Source: Thecaphora thlaspeos
Taxonomy: Eukaryota; Basidiomycota; Ustilaginomycetes; Urocystidales; Glomosporiaceae
DNA: 64,000 bases
Assembly (NCBI GenBank): GCA_900291925.1
Contig: UWYS01000009.1
Span: forward strand, 682,001-746,000
Reading direction: 5' to 3'
The position numbers were made by a program, and so were the translations under genes. Within the stretch, counting starts at the first letter, position 1, and each line of letters begins with the position of its first letter. A model generated the notes under the pieces. The model did no database searches. It was not told the DNA's origin and saw only the letters and a program-made list of their open reading frames with translations. Of the stretch, positions 23,728 through 35,510 are shown piece after piece.

Positions 23728-25484
23728 TTATGACGGCAACAAAGGCGATGGTGTCGCATCGACGATGCAGCCGGTCTCGTCAAAACGCTCGAAACGCGAA
23801 GGTGTGACGAGCCAAGCCTGGAACGGAACACTGCCGGACTCGGACGCATCGCCGGGTGGCACGGCGTCCTCCTTCACCTCTGTCTCGGCGCCAGTAACGG
23901 TATGGCTTATAGCAGTCTCGCGACTCTGCAAGAATCGCTCGACCAACGCGTCGAGTTGCGCGTCATGCTTGACATTTGACCTTTGACCTACCAGCTTGGC
24001 TTTCCTCTCCCTGTACGACCTGATACCGTCATCATCGAGACAATGCTTGACCTGGTAGTACGTCGAGGCGAGCCTGTATCGCTCAGGTCGAAGTTGACGC
24101 AAAACGAGCATGGCGTCGCGGTAAAAGTCGAGTTTGCACACTTTTGACCGAGATGAAGGCCGGAGGACGTCGGAGGACGTCTTGCGTCTGGACGGGGCGC
24201 CCATCTTTGTACCGGCCACCAAATTTTCGTGCAGTGCGGGAGAGACGGGGCAAGGGGGAGGGGAGAAGAGCACGGACGCGGCGCAAGAGGTCGGTTGGTA
24301 TTCTGTCCAACTGGCTGTAGGCTCAGCGGACTGCATCTCGGCCCTTGCGAGTCGTTCGATGGATTCGCGCGAATCGTCAAAGGAGACCGAGGTCCATGCT
24401 ACTGTCGGCTTGGCAGCGGTATCGGATGCTATCCGTCCGTAGAGAGCTGCCTGGCATCGTGTCGCGAGCAACGCCGTCAGCCGTGCAAACTCGAGGGTGT
24501 CCGGCTCGAAGATTGCGCGTATGGCTTGGTCGCCTACGACGATGCTGCGGGGCACTATGGGATCGAGGAGGCAAGAGGCGAGGGAGCCCTGTATGCCCAC
24601 TTGGTTCCAGAGCGCCAGCTTGTCGGAACACGACATGCACGTGGAAGGAGGCGAGTCTGGTCGACCCGGCTTGGTGCGGAGCGTGTTGGAGCGCGATTGG
24701 CCTGCTCGGCCTCGCGAAGGAGCACGACGCGCGGACGAAGATGGGGGTGCTGGGGCGTCTGCGTTGGCATCGTCTCGGATGGAGGCGTCGAGGAGTTGCG
24801 TGGGCGTGATGGCGTCCGTCGTGGCCAGGTGCTGATCCTGCTTGGACTGCTGGAAGGCGAGCAGGAGGGTGGATGCGTCTCCACAGGGCAGGGCGGAGAC
24901 GTACCAGTGCAGCGATACGTCGCTGCGCAGCTTCCACCTGGCGGTCGCCGGGTCAAGGGCAAAGATGAAAGGGAGCGGGTCGGACTGTGTCGATGGCGCA
25001 TGGGCGCGTGAAGATGCTGCGGCGGCGAGCTCATGGTGTAGCCTGGCTAGGAGCCATCGTCGTGCGCCGCGACGAGCAAGGACCTCGGCATGGGTATCGT
25101 GGAGCACGTCACCGGAGAGGGGCAGACGGTGGTAGGGGAGGCACTTGAGGCCGGTTGCGATCGAGATGGCGAGGTAGCGGTGGTCGTTGGGATGGCGGTT
25201 GCCGGGTAGGCTGAGGACAAGACCGGCCAGGATGGACCACTCTAGCCTGTAGAGCAGGAGAAGAGGGAGTGGGTTGGGAGGATGAGCGGTCGGGGCCTGG
25301 GCTTTGGGACGTGGGCTCGGAAGGGGGAAGCTCACCTCGAGTTGCTGCGGCGTGCTGGCTTGGCGCCATTCGCGGGCAAGGCGCGGTAGGCGTCGATACA
25401 GGTCGAGGCTATGCGGTCGTGTTGCTCGGGGTCGAGTCGAGGGGATGCGGAGTGATGGCAGCAGGGGTGGGGGAGGTGTCCCAT
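23728..25484 (-). CDS. TAD1: TAD1, tRNA-specific adenosine deaminase (A37 of tRNA-Ala)
   Basis: Two exons, 25484-25336 and 25246-23728, with a GT-AG intron in phase 2; 555 aa from ATG 25484. An in-frame ATG at 25538 would add 18 residues. The deaminase core is clear: HAEVLARRGARRWLL with the zinc His and catalytic Glu, ALPCGDAS with the first zinc Cys, and CMSCSDKLALWNQVGIQGSL with the second. The N-terminal block DRIASTCIDAYRALP joins across the intron to LEWSILAGLVL, as in the ADAT1 family. It converts A37 to inosine in tRNA-Ala. Ser/Arg/Pro-rich inserts (about 190-250) separate the zinc motifs. Its 5' end lies about 450 bp from island 2. Confidence 0.92.
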
Positions 25485-25538
25485 TGGACCGAGGTGGGCG
25501 TGATGGTGGTTTGTGCGGCAGGCAAGCAAAGCAAGCAA

Positions 25539-25974
25539 AGGAGGAGGTAGTTAAATCAAAGATCCCGGGTTGTCGGTCACGCGCGGAGGCAGGAACAAGC
25601 TTGGATACTTAGATTGAGCAGGGGACAGAGTGGCTGCGGGCAGAGGAGCGAGGCCTCTGAGCTCGGAGGCTCCCAGCCCGCCGTACAGCGGGCGGTCGAG
25701 CGCATGCAGGAGCGAGAAGGGAGGGTAGGGCGGGCTGCGAAACGAGTCTACAAGAGAGAGGCTATAGGCCGGGAGACGAAGGAGATGGAGGAGAGGAGAG
25801 GAGGCGGAGCGAGGTGGTCCTGGCGGCCTAAGGCTGCCAGCGCGCTGGCGCTGAGTGATCGACGGCCTCCAGACGCTCACGTCGCCCTTTGGCACGTGAC
25901 GCAAGAATAATATCATAATCTTGATGAAATAGTCATGGGCGGACACACACAGGTGGAGGGGCGGACACAGCGCC
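25539..25974. promoter_or_regulatory. TAD1 upstream region to the island 2 boundary
   Basis: GC- and CpG-rich DNA with no gene seen. CpG is last common near 25972, where LINE-derived sequence begins. Confidence 0.4.
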
Positions 25975-28290
25975 AGGGCCTGATGGCATCCCTTGGTGGG
26001 TACTTAAGGGCCTCGCCTTCAGTGGAGGATGGCCTGATTTCCTGGCAATGATCATGCAATTCTTCAACTGTTGCATGGAACTTGGACACCACCCAGATGC
26101 ATTCAGGCAGGCCAAGGTTGTTGTGTGCCACAAGCCATACAAGCTGTCATACATAGTGACCAGTGGTTGTTGGCCCATCAGTCTCATACCTGTTCTGGGC
26201 AAGCTCTTGGAGGGCCTGAATGCCAGATGCATCTTACACACAGGCAAGACAGGTGAATGTGTACTGAGAAAGGAGCACTTTGGAGGCTGCCTTGGATGCA
26301 GCACCACTGATGTGCTACTGCTTGTCCAGCAGTTCCTCAAAGATGTGCAGCAGAACACATGGGCAGCTGCAATCATTGCCCTAGATGTCAAGGGTACTTA
26401 CAACAGAGTGTGACCAGAGACCCTGATATGGGACCTCATTGAAAGCCAGGTGCCCCTGCACATGGCATGATGGGTTGTCTCCTTTGCCAAAAACTGGCTG
26501 GCCTATCTTTGTATTAGTGGAACAAGGGGCCCAGCCATCTCGATCTGCCAAGGCCTGCCTCAGGGGTTGCCTTTCTCTCAAGTGGCCTGGCTGATTGCCA
26601 GCAAGGGTATGCTTGAGGTCCAGGGTGGTGCAGTCTACACTCACTCTGTGGGGTGGGTCAACAACAAAACGCTGGTTGTTTCTGCACCACTGGCAGAGCT
26701 AGAGCACATGGCCAACAAAGCACTGCAGCCTGCCACTAGATGGGCATGCAGCCACAGAGTGACCTTCAACCCTGCAAAAGCGGCGGTTGTCACGCAGAAC
26801 AGCAGGCAAGAGCCAGTCTGCCTGCCAAGCCTAAAAGTGGGATCAATGCCCATCCTGCAGAGAACAAGCACCAGGATCCTAGGCATCATGTTTCAGGAAG
26901 ATGGGAAGTGGGCAAGCCATGTAGGAGGGGTGATTGCAAAGGCAACAGGCACCCTTGGAGCCTTGATGAGATGGGGAAATCGCTTGTGGGGATTCAGCAG
27001 AGAACATGCCTGGACCCTTTACAGGGCTGGCATCCTCCCAATTGTGACTTATGGGTGCATCCTGTGGCACAACCTGGTCAGCCAGATACTGCCAATGCTT
27101 GCCACCCTCACGTGGCTGCATAGGACAGCTGGAGTCATCATAACAGGCACCTTAAGGTCAATAGCCACCTTAAGGTCAACAGCCACAATCTGCATTGACT
27201 TCAAAGCAGACCTACTCCCCATTGACCTCCTTCTCCAGGCAACAGTGGCACGTAAACACATTAGACTATGCTCTGTGGCTGACACACACCCACTAGACAA
27301 ACTGGTGCAGTGATGCCATTGCCAGCAATCTGTGTTGCACATAGGCCCAATCCATCTCCTTGCAATGGCTTTCCCAGGTATCACACAAGAGTCACTTGCA
27401 CATCAGTCCAGCAAAAGGCACCCTGAAGAGAAAGCGCCAACAGTGGTCATCCCAGATACCAAAGAGCTTGGCATTGCTTGGCATGGGGTCACAAGAGCTG
27501 GGGATCTCCCAACACTGTCAACATCTACAGCAATGGATCCAGGCACAGCAGCAGCACAGGCTTTGGAGTGGTTGTTGAATGCTCTGGCACATGCAATGTC
27601 CACATGGGCTTCCTTAGTAAGGACGCAACTGTCTTCAGGGCTGAGGTCTTGGGCATCAAGCAAGCAGTGGAACTCACCAACCAGGTGCCAACATGTATAT
27701 GGGCCAACATTCAAGCAGCTGTTATGGCTATTGGTTCCAGAGACACAGTCAATGCAGACATCAGAGCAATTCAACAACTCTTCACAAGGAGGGAGAACAT
27801 AACAATTGCATGGCTGCCTAGACACCACAAAATTGCAGGCAACAAGAAAGCAGACAAAGCAGCCAAACAAGCAGTCACCAAAGGACTGGAGACCCAGAGC
27901 CATCCTATTCTGGTGCCTAAGGACCCAGTCACTGCAAAGCTCAAGGCCCGCACAGCAATCACCAGTGTGTGGCAAAAGCGTTGGAAAACCTCAACCAAAG
28001 GACAGCAACTTGTGCCCAGAAACAGGCCAGTAGGCTATGCCAATTCCAAACAGGTCACTGCGGCCTCAGGCAGTACCTTGCATGGCAGCTGGTGCCGGAA
28101 ATAGAGGCAACATGCAAGCGGTGCAGATTAGCCAAAGATTGGGTCCACTTGCTTGTGTGCAAAAGGTTTGAAGTCATCCACAAGGAGAGGCAGTGGGAGG
28201 TACATGGGATGTTCAGCCATTTGCTGGCATTCCTCCTCAATACGCAATGCAGGATCATGGCCATCCTGCCACTCATAATGGCATAGTTCC
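25975..28290 (+). mobile_element. 5'-truncated LINE (non-LTR retrotransposon), reverse transcriptase plus RNase H, inactive
   Basis: The first recognisable block is GPDGIPWWVL, an RT entry motif, so the endonuclease and ORF1 are absent: 5' truncation typical of LINEs. RT motifs follow: PISLIPVLGKLLEG, ALDVKGTYNRV, CQGLPQG, a catalytic box now reading GWVNNKTLVV (26651-26680), and FNPAKAAVVTQNS. RNase H is at about 27500-27900 (IYSNGSR, FRAEVLGIKQAVE, WLPRHHKIAGNKKADKAAK). A C-terminal Cys/His stretch, CKRCRLAKDWVHLLVC, is at about 28110. TGA stops interrupt the frame at 26412 and 26468, and the frame changes near 27,310. An AATAAA sits near the 3' end (about 28293). The sequence is CpG-poor. 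Confidence 0.85.
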
Positions 28291-29448
28291 AATAAAGGGG
28301 AGGCCCAGACCACATTCTGGCATGGAGCCCTTGCTCAGAACCAGCCTTTCCCACTGAATCACTGGAGAAGCGCACGCGTGTCTATTTTCCACAACCCCTA
28401 TTCTCCATCTCTACCTCAACATCCTTTCCTCTACACATCCACAATACACAACAAAGCCAGCACCACATGCAACATCAGACAACACCACACTCCTGCCACA
28501 CCCTCTTAGGTGACAAATGGATCACCGCAATGCCACCTCAATGCAAGCTTTGCCAGTGGTGCCACTGCCACAGCAAGATGCGAGGACAGATGCCACCACC
28601 ATCCTCACCCACATTGCAAGAGTTGCCCTGGAGCCTGCACAGCCATCAATTGTCTGGTTCAAGCATGTCAGGCTCAGATGCTGCTCAACCCAGCAAGTCA
28701 GGCCCCGGCTGTCAGCTGAAGCAGCCCCTCATACCTCCAACCTTGCCACCTCACTGTAACATGCTCTGCAATCCATCAAACTTGACTAACACAAACAAGC
28801 GCACAAGCAAGGAGGTAAACCCCTCTCAAAGAAATTAGCCCCCTTGGAGAGGCCAACAACCACTGGCCCCAAAATGGGATGGGGAGACAGTCATCAACAG
28901 CACCACAACAGCCTTAATGGACCCATCAAGTTGGTGTGCCAAGTCCAAAGGGTGCATTTGGCAGTGTGTCTAGGGAGATGGCTTGCCTTGGATACCTGCA
29001 GCTCATACAATCCAACCCCAAACCCAGTTTTCTGTAGCATGTCCCAACCCCATAGCCAGTTTGACACTAGTTGCCAGCGTTCCTCATTTTCATTGACCCT
29101 TTAGTTACAAGATTCAAACCAACATCCTCGCACTTCCCTTTCTCTTCAGCACATATAAAAGGATGGCACAAACAAGCAGACACATAGTTACCCACAGATA
29201 CACACAGTCACCCCAACTCATACCTTGCCAAACATCCTGTCATAAATAGCTCAGATTCCCAATGTGCCAAGTTGGCATTTGGCACATTAGGTAGTTCCAT
29301 TCTTGGCTTCATCAGCGCTTAGTCAAAGCGTTCCTGGACAAGCACATGTACATATAGTTTGTCCTTTTAACCCTTAAGGCCCACCTGGTGCATAGGCTTA
29401 TAAGCCTTGGTCACAATCTGAGAAAGAAAAAAAAGTGGAGGGGCACAA
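28291..29448. other. CpG-poor spacer between LINE and gypsy element
   Basis: No coding motif is recognised. A TATAAAA lies at 29154-29160. A purine-rich tract at 29420-29448 runs into TGTCACACC at 29449, which looks like a polypurine tract against the start of an LTR. This part may be the tail of another retroelement. Confidence 0.4.
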
Positions 29449-29540
29449 TGTCACACCTGTCAGCTGAAAGGGCACATCACTAGGAGCTTTTGCCAATTGT
29501 TGGTGCATGTATGGATCACGTGATGCTTGCAGGGCTGGAG

Positions 29541-29641
29541 TGTGGTCAGACAAGCCACTGCAGCCAGCCCAGGGCCAGCAGGCCCCCCCTGTAAGCTAGA
29601 CTTCCTCATGTGGCTTGGCCCTTTTGAATGAACATTGATCA
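29541..29641 (+). repeat. LTR-like 101-bp repeat, left copy (no CpG)
   Basis: It starts TGTGGTCAGAC and ends ATTGATCA. It matches 34837-34937 in the same orientation without gaps over most of its length. It may be a short LTR, or the conserved part of a longer LTR that begins at TGTCACACC (29449). No target-site duplication was found. Confidence 0.6.
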
Positions 29642-29695
29642 TCTTGGACCTTAGAGCCTTGCATCCACCTTCAACATTACTCACTATACACAACT

Positions 29696-32600
29696 TTGTA
29701 CACCTATCAACATTTGACCTTACTCGGAGGTGTTGCAGGATTGCAACATGCACCTCAGCAGGAGTTGCAAGATGAGTTGGTCAACAGTCAACCTATTGGT
29801 GCTGGATTGGCACCTACGGCCACTTTCTTCTCCCCTCAGCAGGCTCATCATCAGATTTCAGAGCTTGCAGCCATGGTTCAGGCCCTTACAAGCCAGGTTC
29901 AGCAACTTCAGTTCCAGAATGCCCAACTCAAAGTAGCTTCAACAGCTGCTTGGGACATAGAAGTTCATTGCAATGTTCCAATCAACAAGCCTTCTGTCTT
30001 CTTGGGAGTTCAAACCAATGATGCTGTCAAGAGTTGGATCATGGAGATCCGCAACAACATTGGCTGATACTCGCTCCATGGATAGTTCAAGTTGGAAGCA
30101 GAGAAGATCCTCTTTGCAGCTTTGTACCTTTTGGGCAATGCTAAGGAAGCTTGGGCTGCTGTACAGCTTGACTTGAGCGCACTTGGGCCACCTCAAGCAC
30201 TGAGCAAGCCCAAAGGAACCTATTCCAGGAGTTCAACTGTGAACAGTTCTTTGCTTGGATCAAAACCAAGTTTAAGGATTACAATGCAGACAATTGGTGC
30301 CAACAAGAGTACAATTGGTGTGTCCAGGGCACCCAAACAGTCAATCAATGTGCCGTTGAGCTCTCAAAGCTTGCCAAACACATCCAGCCTACCATCCTGG
30401 AGTCCAAAAGGTTGGCCAAGTTTCAGGAAGGTCTAAATGCCACCATCAAGTAGGCATTGGCTTTTTTTGTCAACAAGCCTAGGGACTTCAATGGGTTTGT
30501 CAATCTTGCAGATCAGATCAACACCCAAATCTGGAAGAGTCAGGCCAAGATCAAACAACTTGCTCCAACAGGACAAGTGCAGCCTGCTTGGGCATTGTTT
30601 GGAAGGCCAGCAGGTCAGAAGGATATGCCTTTGGGATCATCAACCAGATGTTTGACCCCTTTGTCCAACACATTGTGCCAGAAGTGGCTATAGGACTGCC
30701 AAAACAACAATGCTTGCTTCAAGTGTGGCAAACCTGGCCATGTTGCATCAAACTGTGACGGAACAGACAGTTCAGCCAAGCGCATCACCCTTAGCAAGGA
30801 ATCAGAGGGAAAAGACTAGGATTAGTCACTGAAGAGGCAATGATAGGTCAAGTTGGAAACCCTCAAGAAGAATCAGACCTTTCATTGGAAGTGAACCTGA
30901 CAGGATTGTCACTTTGGCTTAACTTGGTCTATAACAGATGTGACACAGATGGTGCGGAACTCCTACAGTTGAGAATTCAAGTAGACATCTGTACCAGGCA
31001 TTGGTAGACATGGCCACTTCTTGGGCCTTTGTCTCTGCCCACTTAGCCAAGAGCAAGTCACTTTGGATTGAAGTGGCTCCACAAAATTGGACTTTGGTCA
31101 AGCTTCCTGATGGTTCAGTCATGGATGTCAAAGGTTGGACAGCCTTTGACATCTTCATTGGCAGATGCCATTATTTGGTACATGGAGTAGTCCTTGACCT
31201 CACTTTGTATGACATCATTCATGGGATTCAGTGGCTTTGGTAAGACAAAGCCACTATCGATCTCTGTATGGATACAATCCTCATTCCTTTGGATGACAGA
31301 AACCACCTTTGGACACCCTTTGTCCAAAGACCACAACAACAGCTCAAGTTGGACACTCTACAGGTTCTTGATGGACATTCGGAACTCATCTTGGGCCAGA
31401 GAAATGCAGAAGCTTCTCAAGATGGCCAATACTTGCTACTTTATGGTCCTTTGGTCAAGCTCAGACAATCTTGATGTGGATTGGTTATTCTCAATAGAAG
31501 AGATAACATCTTTCAAGGATTTAAAAAATGATGGCCTCAGACAGATCCTTTTGGGGTACACAAGTGTCTTTTGGACAGACATCCCTACAGACAGATATCC
31601 TGAAGAGATCCCTATGGCAAGACAGAGTCACATGGAGATTATCAACACAGGTTCAGCATCAAGCATGAACATATGGTCTTATCAGCTGATCACAAGTCAG
31701 CTTAAGCAGCAAGAGGAACAGGTTTGGCAGCTTCTCAAGCAAGGACTCATCTGTGAAAGCAGTTCTCCCTGGGGTTTTTCCATGCTCTTTGATCCAAAGA
31801 AAGATGGAAGGTACCAAATGTGCATCAATTCTCATGCACTCAATGCTGTAACAGTCCATAACAGCTACCCACTGCCTTGGATCCAGGACTGCCTAGATCA
31901 ACTTGGACATGCAGTCTACTTCAGCAAGATAGACCTCACTTTGGGTTACTGGCAGATCCAAATGTTTGGGAAGGATATCCCAAAAAATGGCTTTCAACAC
32001 TCAGAATGGCAAGTTCAAGTTCCTTGTTATGCCATTTGGCCTCAAGAATGTGCCTTCAGTCTTTCAGACCATCTTCAACCAGGTGCTATGGAAGTATATT
32101 GGCAAGTTTGTCATTGTTTACCTGGATGACAACTTAGTTTATTTGAGTTTGCTGGCCAAATACCAAAACCACATGGAAGATGTTCTTCAGATACTCAAGG
32201 AGCACTGACTTTACGCCAAGCCATTCAAGTGCACATTCATAAAGACCGAAATCGAGTTTTGCGGACATTCAGTAGAGGGCAGATGCCTTCAACCCTTAGA
32301 CAGCAAGCTTGAGGTGATCAAGTCTTGGCCTTGGCCTGCTTTAGTACAAGATCTCAGATCTTTCATAGGTCTTTGCTCATACTACCACCAATACAGCTGA
32401 AGCTTTGCCTTGGTCACATTACCGCTCTAAAGTTTGCTCAGCTTGGCAAACATTCCTGAGGAACAGGACAAGACAGCAATCTCAAGAAGGGTTTGGATTG
32501 GCTGGAACCAACAGTGCACCAAGTCATTTGAATTGGTCAAAGAGATGCTCTGTTTGGCACCAATTCTTTGTCAACCAGAGGCTTTGTGGCCCTTTACCAT

Positions 32601-34196
32601 CAAGACAGACACCTTGGACTGGGTGATTGGATGTGTTCTCCTCCAGGAATGGGAGGGAAAGCTTCATCCAGTTGCTTTTGATAACCAAAAGATGATCAAA
32701 GCGGAACTTTGGTACCCAGTTCATGAAAAGGAACTGCTGGCCATCAAATATGCCTTCCAAATGTGGCGGCACTACATTGTAAATGGCCACAAGATCACTG
32801 TAATCACCAACCATTAAAGTCTCAGCAGCCTTCCCACAACAAAGATAGCTTCGAAGAGACTTGAACGCCGGTTGGAAGGGTTTTGGGAGTACAAACTGGA
32901 CATTTGATACTAGAAGGGATCCAAGAATATTGTTGCAGATGCAATTTCTTGTTGACCAGACTTCCTCAACTTGTTTACAGACAAACCAGATCACTTGCCA
33001 GAGCTATTGAACTACCTTCAGCACAGTTGACTGCCAGATGGAGACCTTGGCAACACTATTTGCAAACAGGTGACTAACTTCCAGCTTGATGCAGATGGTT
33101 GGCAACTTCAGATGGTAGATGAACAGGGAACAACTGCCCCTTACATTGAACCTCTACATTGGCAACACTTTATCTCAATGATCCACAACAACTATGGTCA
33201 TCTGGGTGCCAAAGCACTTTCAGGACTAGTGCATGGACATGCCTGGTGGCCAAAAATGACTACAGATCTTGAGAAGTTCTGTCAGACTTGCCCAACTTGT
33301 CAAGTCTTGGCTCAACCACAGGCCAGTCAAGAACATGAAATTGCGGTAGTCATGGCCAAGACAAACATCCAACTTTTTGAAAGGTGGGGTATCAACCTCA
33401 TTGGAATTCTTCCAAAGACTCCAAATGGAAACCAATGGATTATTACGGCCATAAACTATGCTACTGAATGGTCCCTAGCAAGAGCACTCCCAGATGCAAA
33501 AGCCTGGAAGATTGCTGATTTCATCTATGAGGAGATTTACACTGTCTTTGGTGCACCTTGGGAACTCTTGAGCAATAATGGCAAGAATCTCCTTGTTTGG
33601 ATCATCAGTATCCTCCTTTGGAAGATGGGGATGCAACATTGGAACACAATGGCATACCACCCATGCACCAACAGAAAGGTTGAGAGCTTTAACAGCTTGA
33701 TCAGACAGATCTTGATGCAGCTCATGGTGGGATGGTCAACTTGGCTCTGGGATCTGTTCCTTTGGGAGGCACTCTTTGCCACTTGGATCAGAACACATGC
33801 TACAAGCAGGAAGAGTCCCTTCTACCTTACTTTTGGCATGGAACCTTGGCTACCTACAGACAAGGCTGAACCAAGAGCACCAAATGCCTCAGTGGACAAT
33901 GCCAAACTGTGGTTACCAGACCTCCAAACTCAGAGGCAGCATGCCACAGAAGCCATATACAACCAAGCATTGCTGGCAAAGGCATCTTTGGATGAGAAAG
34001 TCAAGCCACACATGCTTGAAGTGGCTGATTATGTCTTTGTTTGGCACAAAAACCCATATAAGTTTGAAGCTAAGTGGTTTGGTCCTTATCAAATCCATGA
34101 CAAACAGCCTCTTGGCATCTATTGGCTCAAGACAGTAGATGGAAAGTTACTTTGGTCACTCATTCATGGTAATTGGCTGGTACCAGCACACATTTG
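29696..34196 (+). mobile_element. Ty3/gypsy LTR retrotransposon, inactive
   Basis: Domains run in the order gag, protease, RT, RNase H, integrase. Gag spans about 29696-30800, with a CCHC knuckle CFKCGKPGHVASNC near 30720. A degraded protease lies at about 30960-31240 (ALVDMATSWAFVS ... LYDIIHGIQWL). RT lies at about 31700-32400 with LIRP-like entry lost but DPKKDGRYQMCINSHALN, FSKIDLTLGYWQI, FLVMPFGLKNVPSVFQ and an intact catalytic box VIVYLDDN (about 32116-32137). RNase H is at 32560-32820 (IKTDTLDWVIGCVLLQ, VHEKELLAIKYAF). Integrase is at 33070-34196 (zinc HH-CC with CQTCPTCQ; catalytic positions GINLIG, LSNNG, then NRKVESFN). Stops and frameshifts break every region except integrase, which is one 375-codon frame. 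Confidence 0.9.
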
Positions 34197-34836
34197 ACCA
34201 GAAACCAACATGTGGAGGTTCTGAAATGGCCCTTGGCATTGCCAAGCATTCCAATCAACAGAATTGGAAGGCCTTTTCTCTGTTCAGCCTTCCTTGGAAG
34301 AGGTTGACTGCAACATAGAAGAATTGGTCTTGGTAGAGTATGCTCAGGACCCAAATGTACTGCCTCAACAACAGTTGGACCAAGAGACACCACAAGAACT
34401 ACTGCTTACTGATGATTTGGACAAATCAAGACAGGCACAAACACCTCAGCCAACATCTAGGGAAGGTTGAACCCCCCTAGAACCCAGCTTGGATGAGCTA
34501 CCCACTAATTTGGAAGAGTCACCACTGGTCTTGCCAGAAGCGGACCCTCTTGACCAGGATTGGCACACCTGCTACCCAGTTTGGAAGAACCTTGGCACAG
34601 TCAGTGCAGGAGACAAGCACCTTGGACAAATCCAGTAGTTATTTTGGACAGCCAAGTGATGCTGACCCTCTTCAAATAGGACTTTTGGATTGATGCAGAA
34701 GCAGTCAACACAAGAAGGATAGATTCAGAGGCCTTTGGGTTCCTACAGATTCCTTAGGCTCATTTGGACAATGCTACTACAATTTGGGGAACTCTTCAGC
34801 TCCAGTGTACTGACTTCAAACTTATGGAAGGTAGAG
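34197..34836. other. Gypsy 3' region after integrase
   Basis: CpG-poor sequence after the integrase stop and before the right LTR-like repeat. Short ORFs are rich in Gln/Glu and Leu with no named domain. Confidence 0.4.
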
Positions 34837-34937
34837 TGTGGCCGGACGAGCCACTGCAGCCAGCCCAGCGCCATCAGGCCCCCCCTGTAGATAAGACTTG
34901 CTCGCGCGCCTCGGCCCTTTTGAATGGACATCGATCA
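34837..34937 (+). repeat. LTR-like 101-bp repeat, right copy (8 CpG)
   Basis: It matches 29541-29641 and is the same length from TG to CA. It keeps eight CpG dinucleotides where the left copy has none. It lies at the border between island 2 and CpG-rich gene DNA. Confidence 0.6.
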
Positions 34938-35510
34938 CCTCAGCCACAGGAGCGTTTGGGCGGGCTGATCCGATCCAACCACCTCCAGCACGGCCTCACC
35001 TCCCTTCCCTTAGCCCTCCATCGTCCCCCTCTCACCTGCCTGTAGCGCACCGCGCAAGTCGTCTACCCACCCGAGTCCCTCCCTTGCCACCCTGCCGTTG
35101 AGGCCTCCCTCCCTCTCTGCGCTCATCCGGCCCCTACGGCGGGCCGGGAGCCTTTGAGTCTGCTGGGCCCTGAGCCCCTTCCCGCAACCATGTCTCCTAT
35201 GTCCCTTGCCTCGCCTTGCCTCGCCTTGCCTCGGGCCATGCGTGTGTGTCAGTCGGCCGGGACTACAGTACGTGCCCCTGTCTCCTTTCGCGCCGCCTTC
35301 GCTTGTCCTTGCTGGCGCGCATGCTGACCACAGCATTCCAGATTGCTTGACTCAACTCTGCCTGGCCCTTGGCTTCCATTTCGTCTCGCCTCCTTCCTTC
35401 TCGCCACCACCATGCTAAGCCACTCGCAGTCACACACAACCATACACACACGCCATACACGCCCTACACAACTACTCCCGCTTCCCCTCCCTCCTTCCCC
35501 CGCCGCTGCC
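34938..35510. promoter_or_regulatory. Upstream region of the NAPE-PLD-like gene
   Basis: GC- and pyrimidine-rich leader with a triple CTCGCCTTGC run at 35211-35230. In-frame ATGs at 35343 and 35412 precede the preferred start at 35511. Confidence 0.4.
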
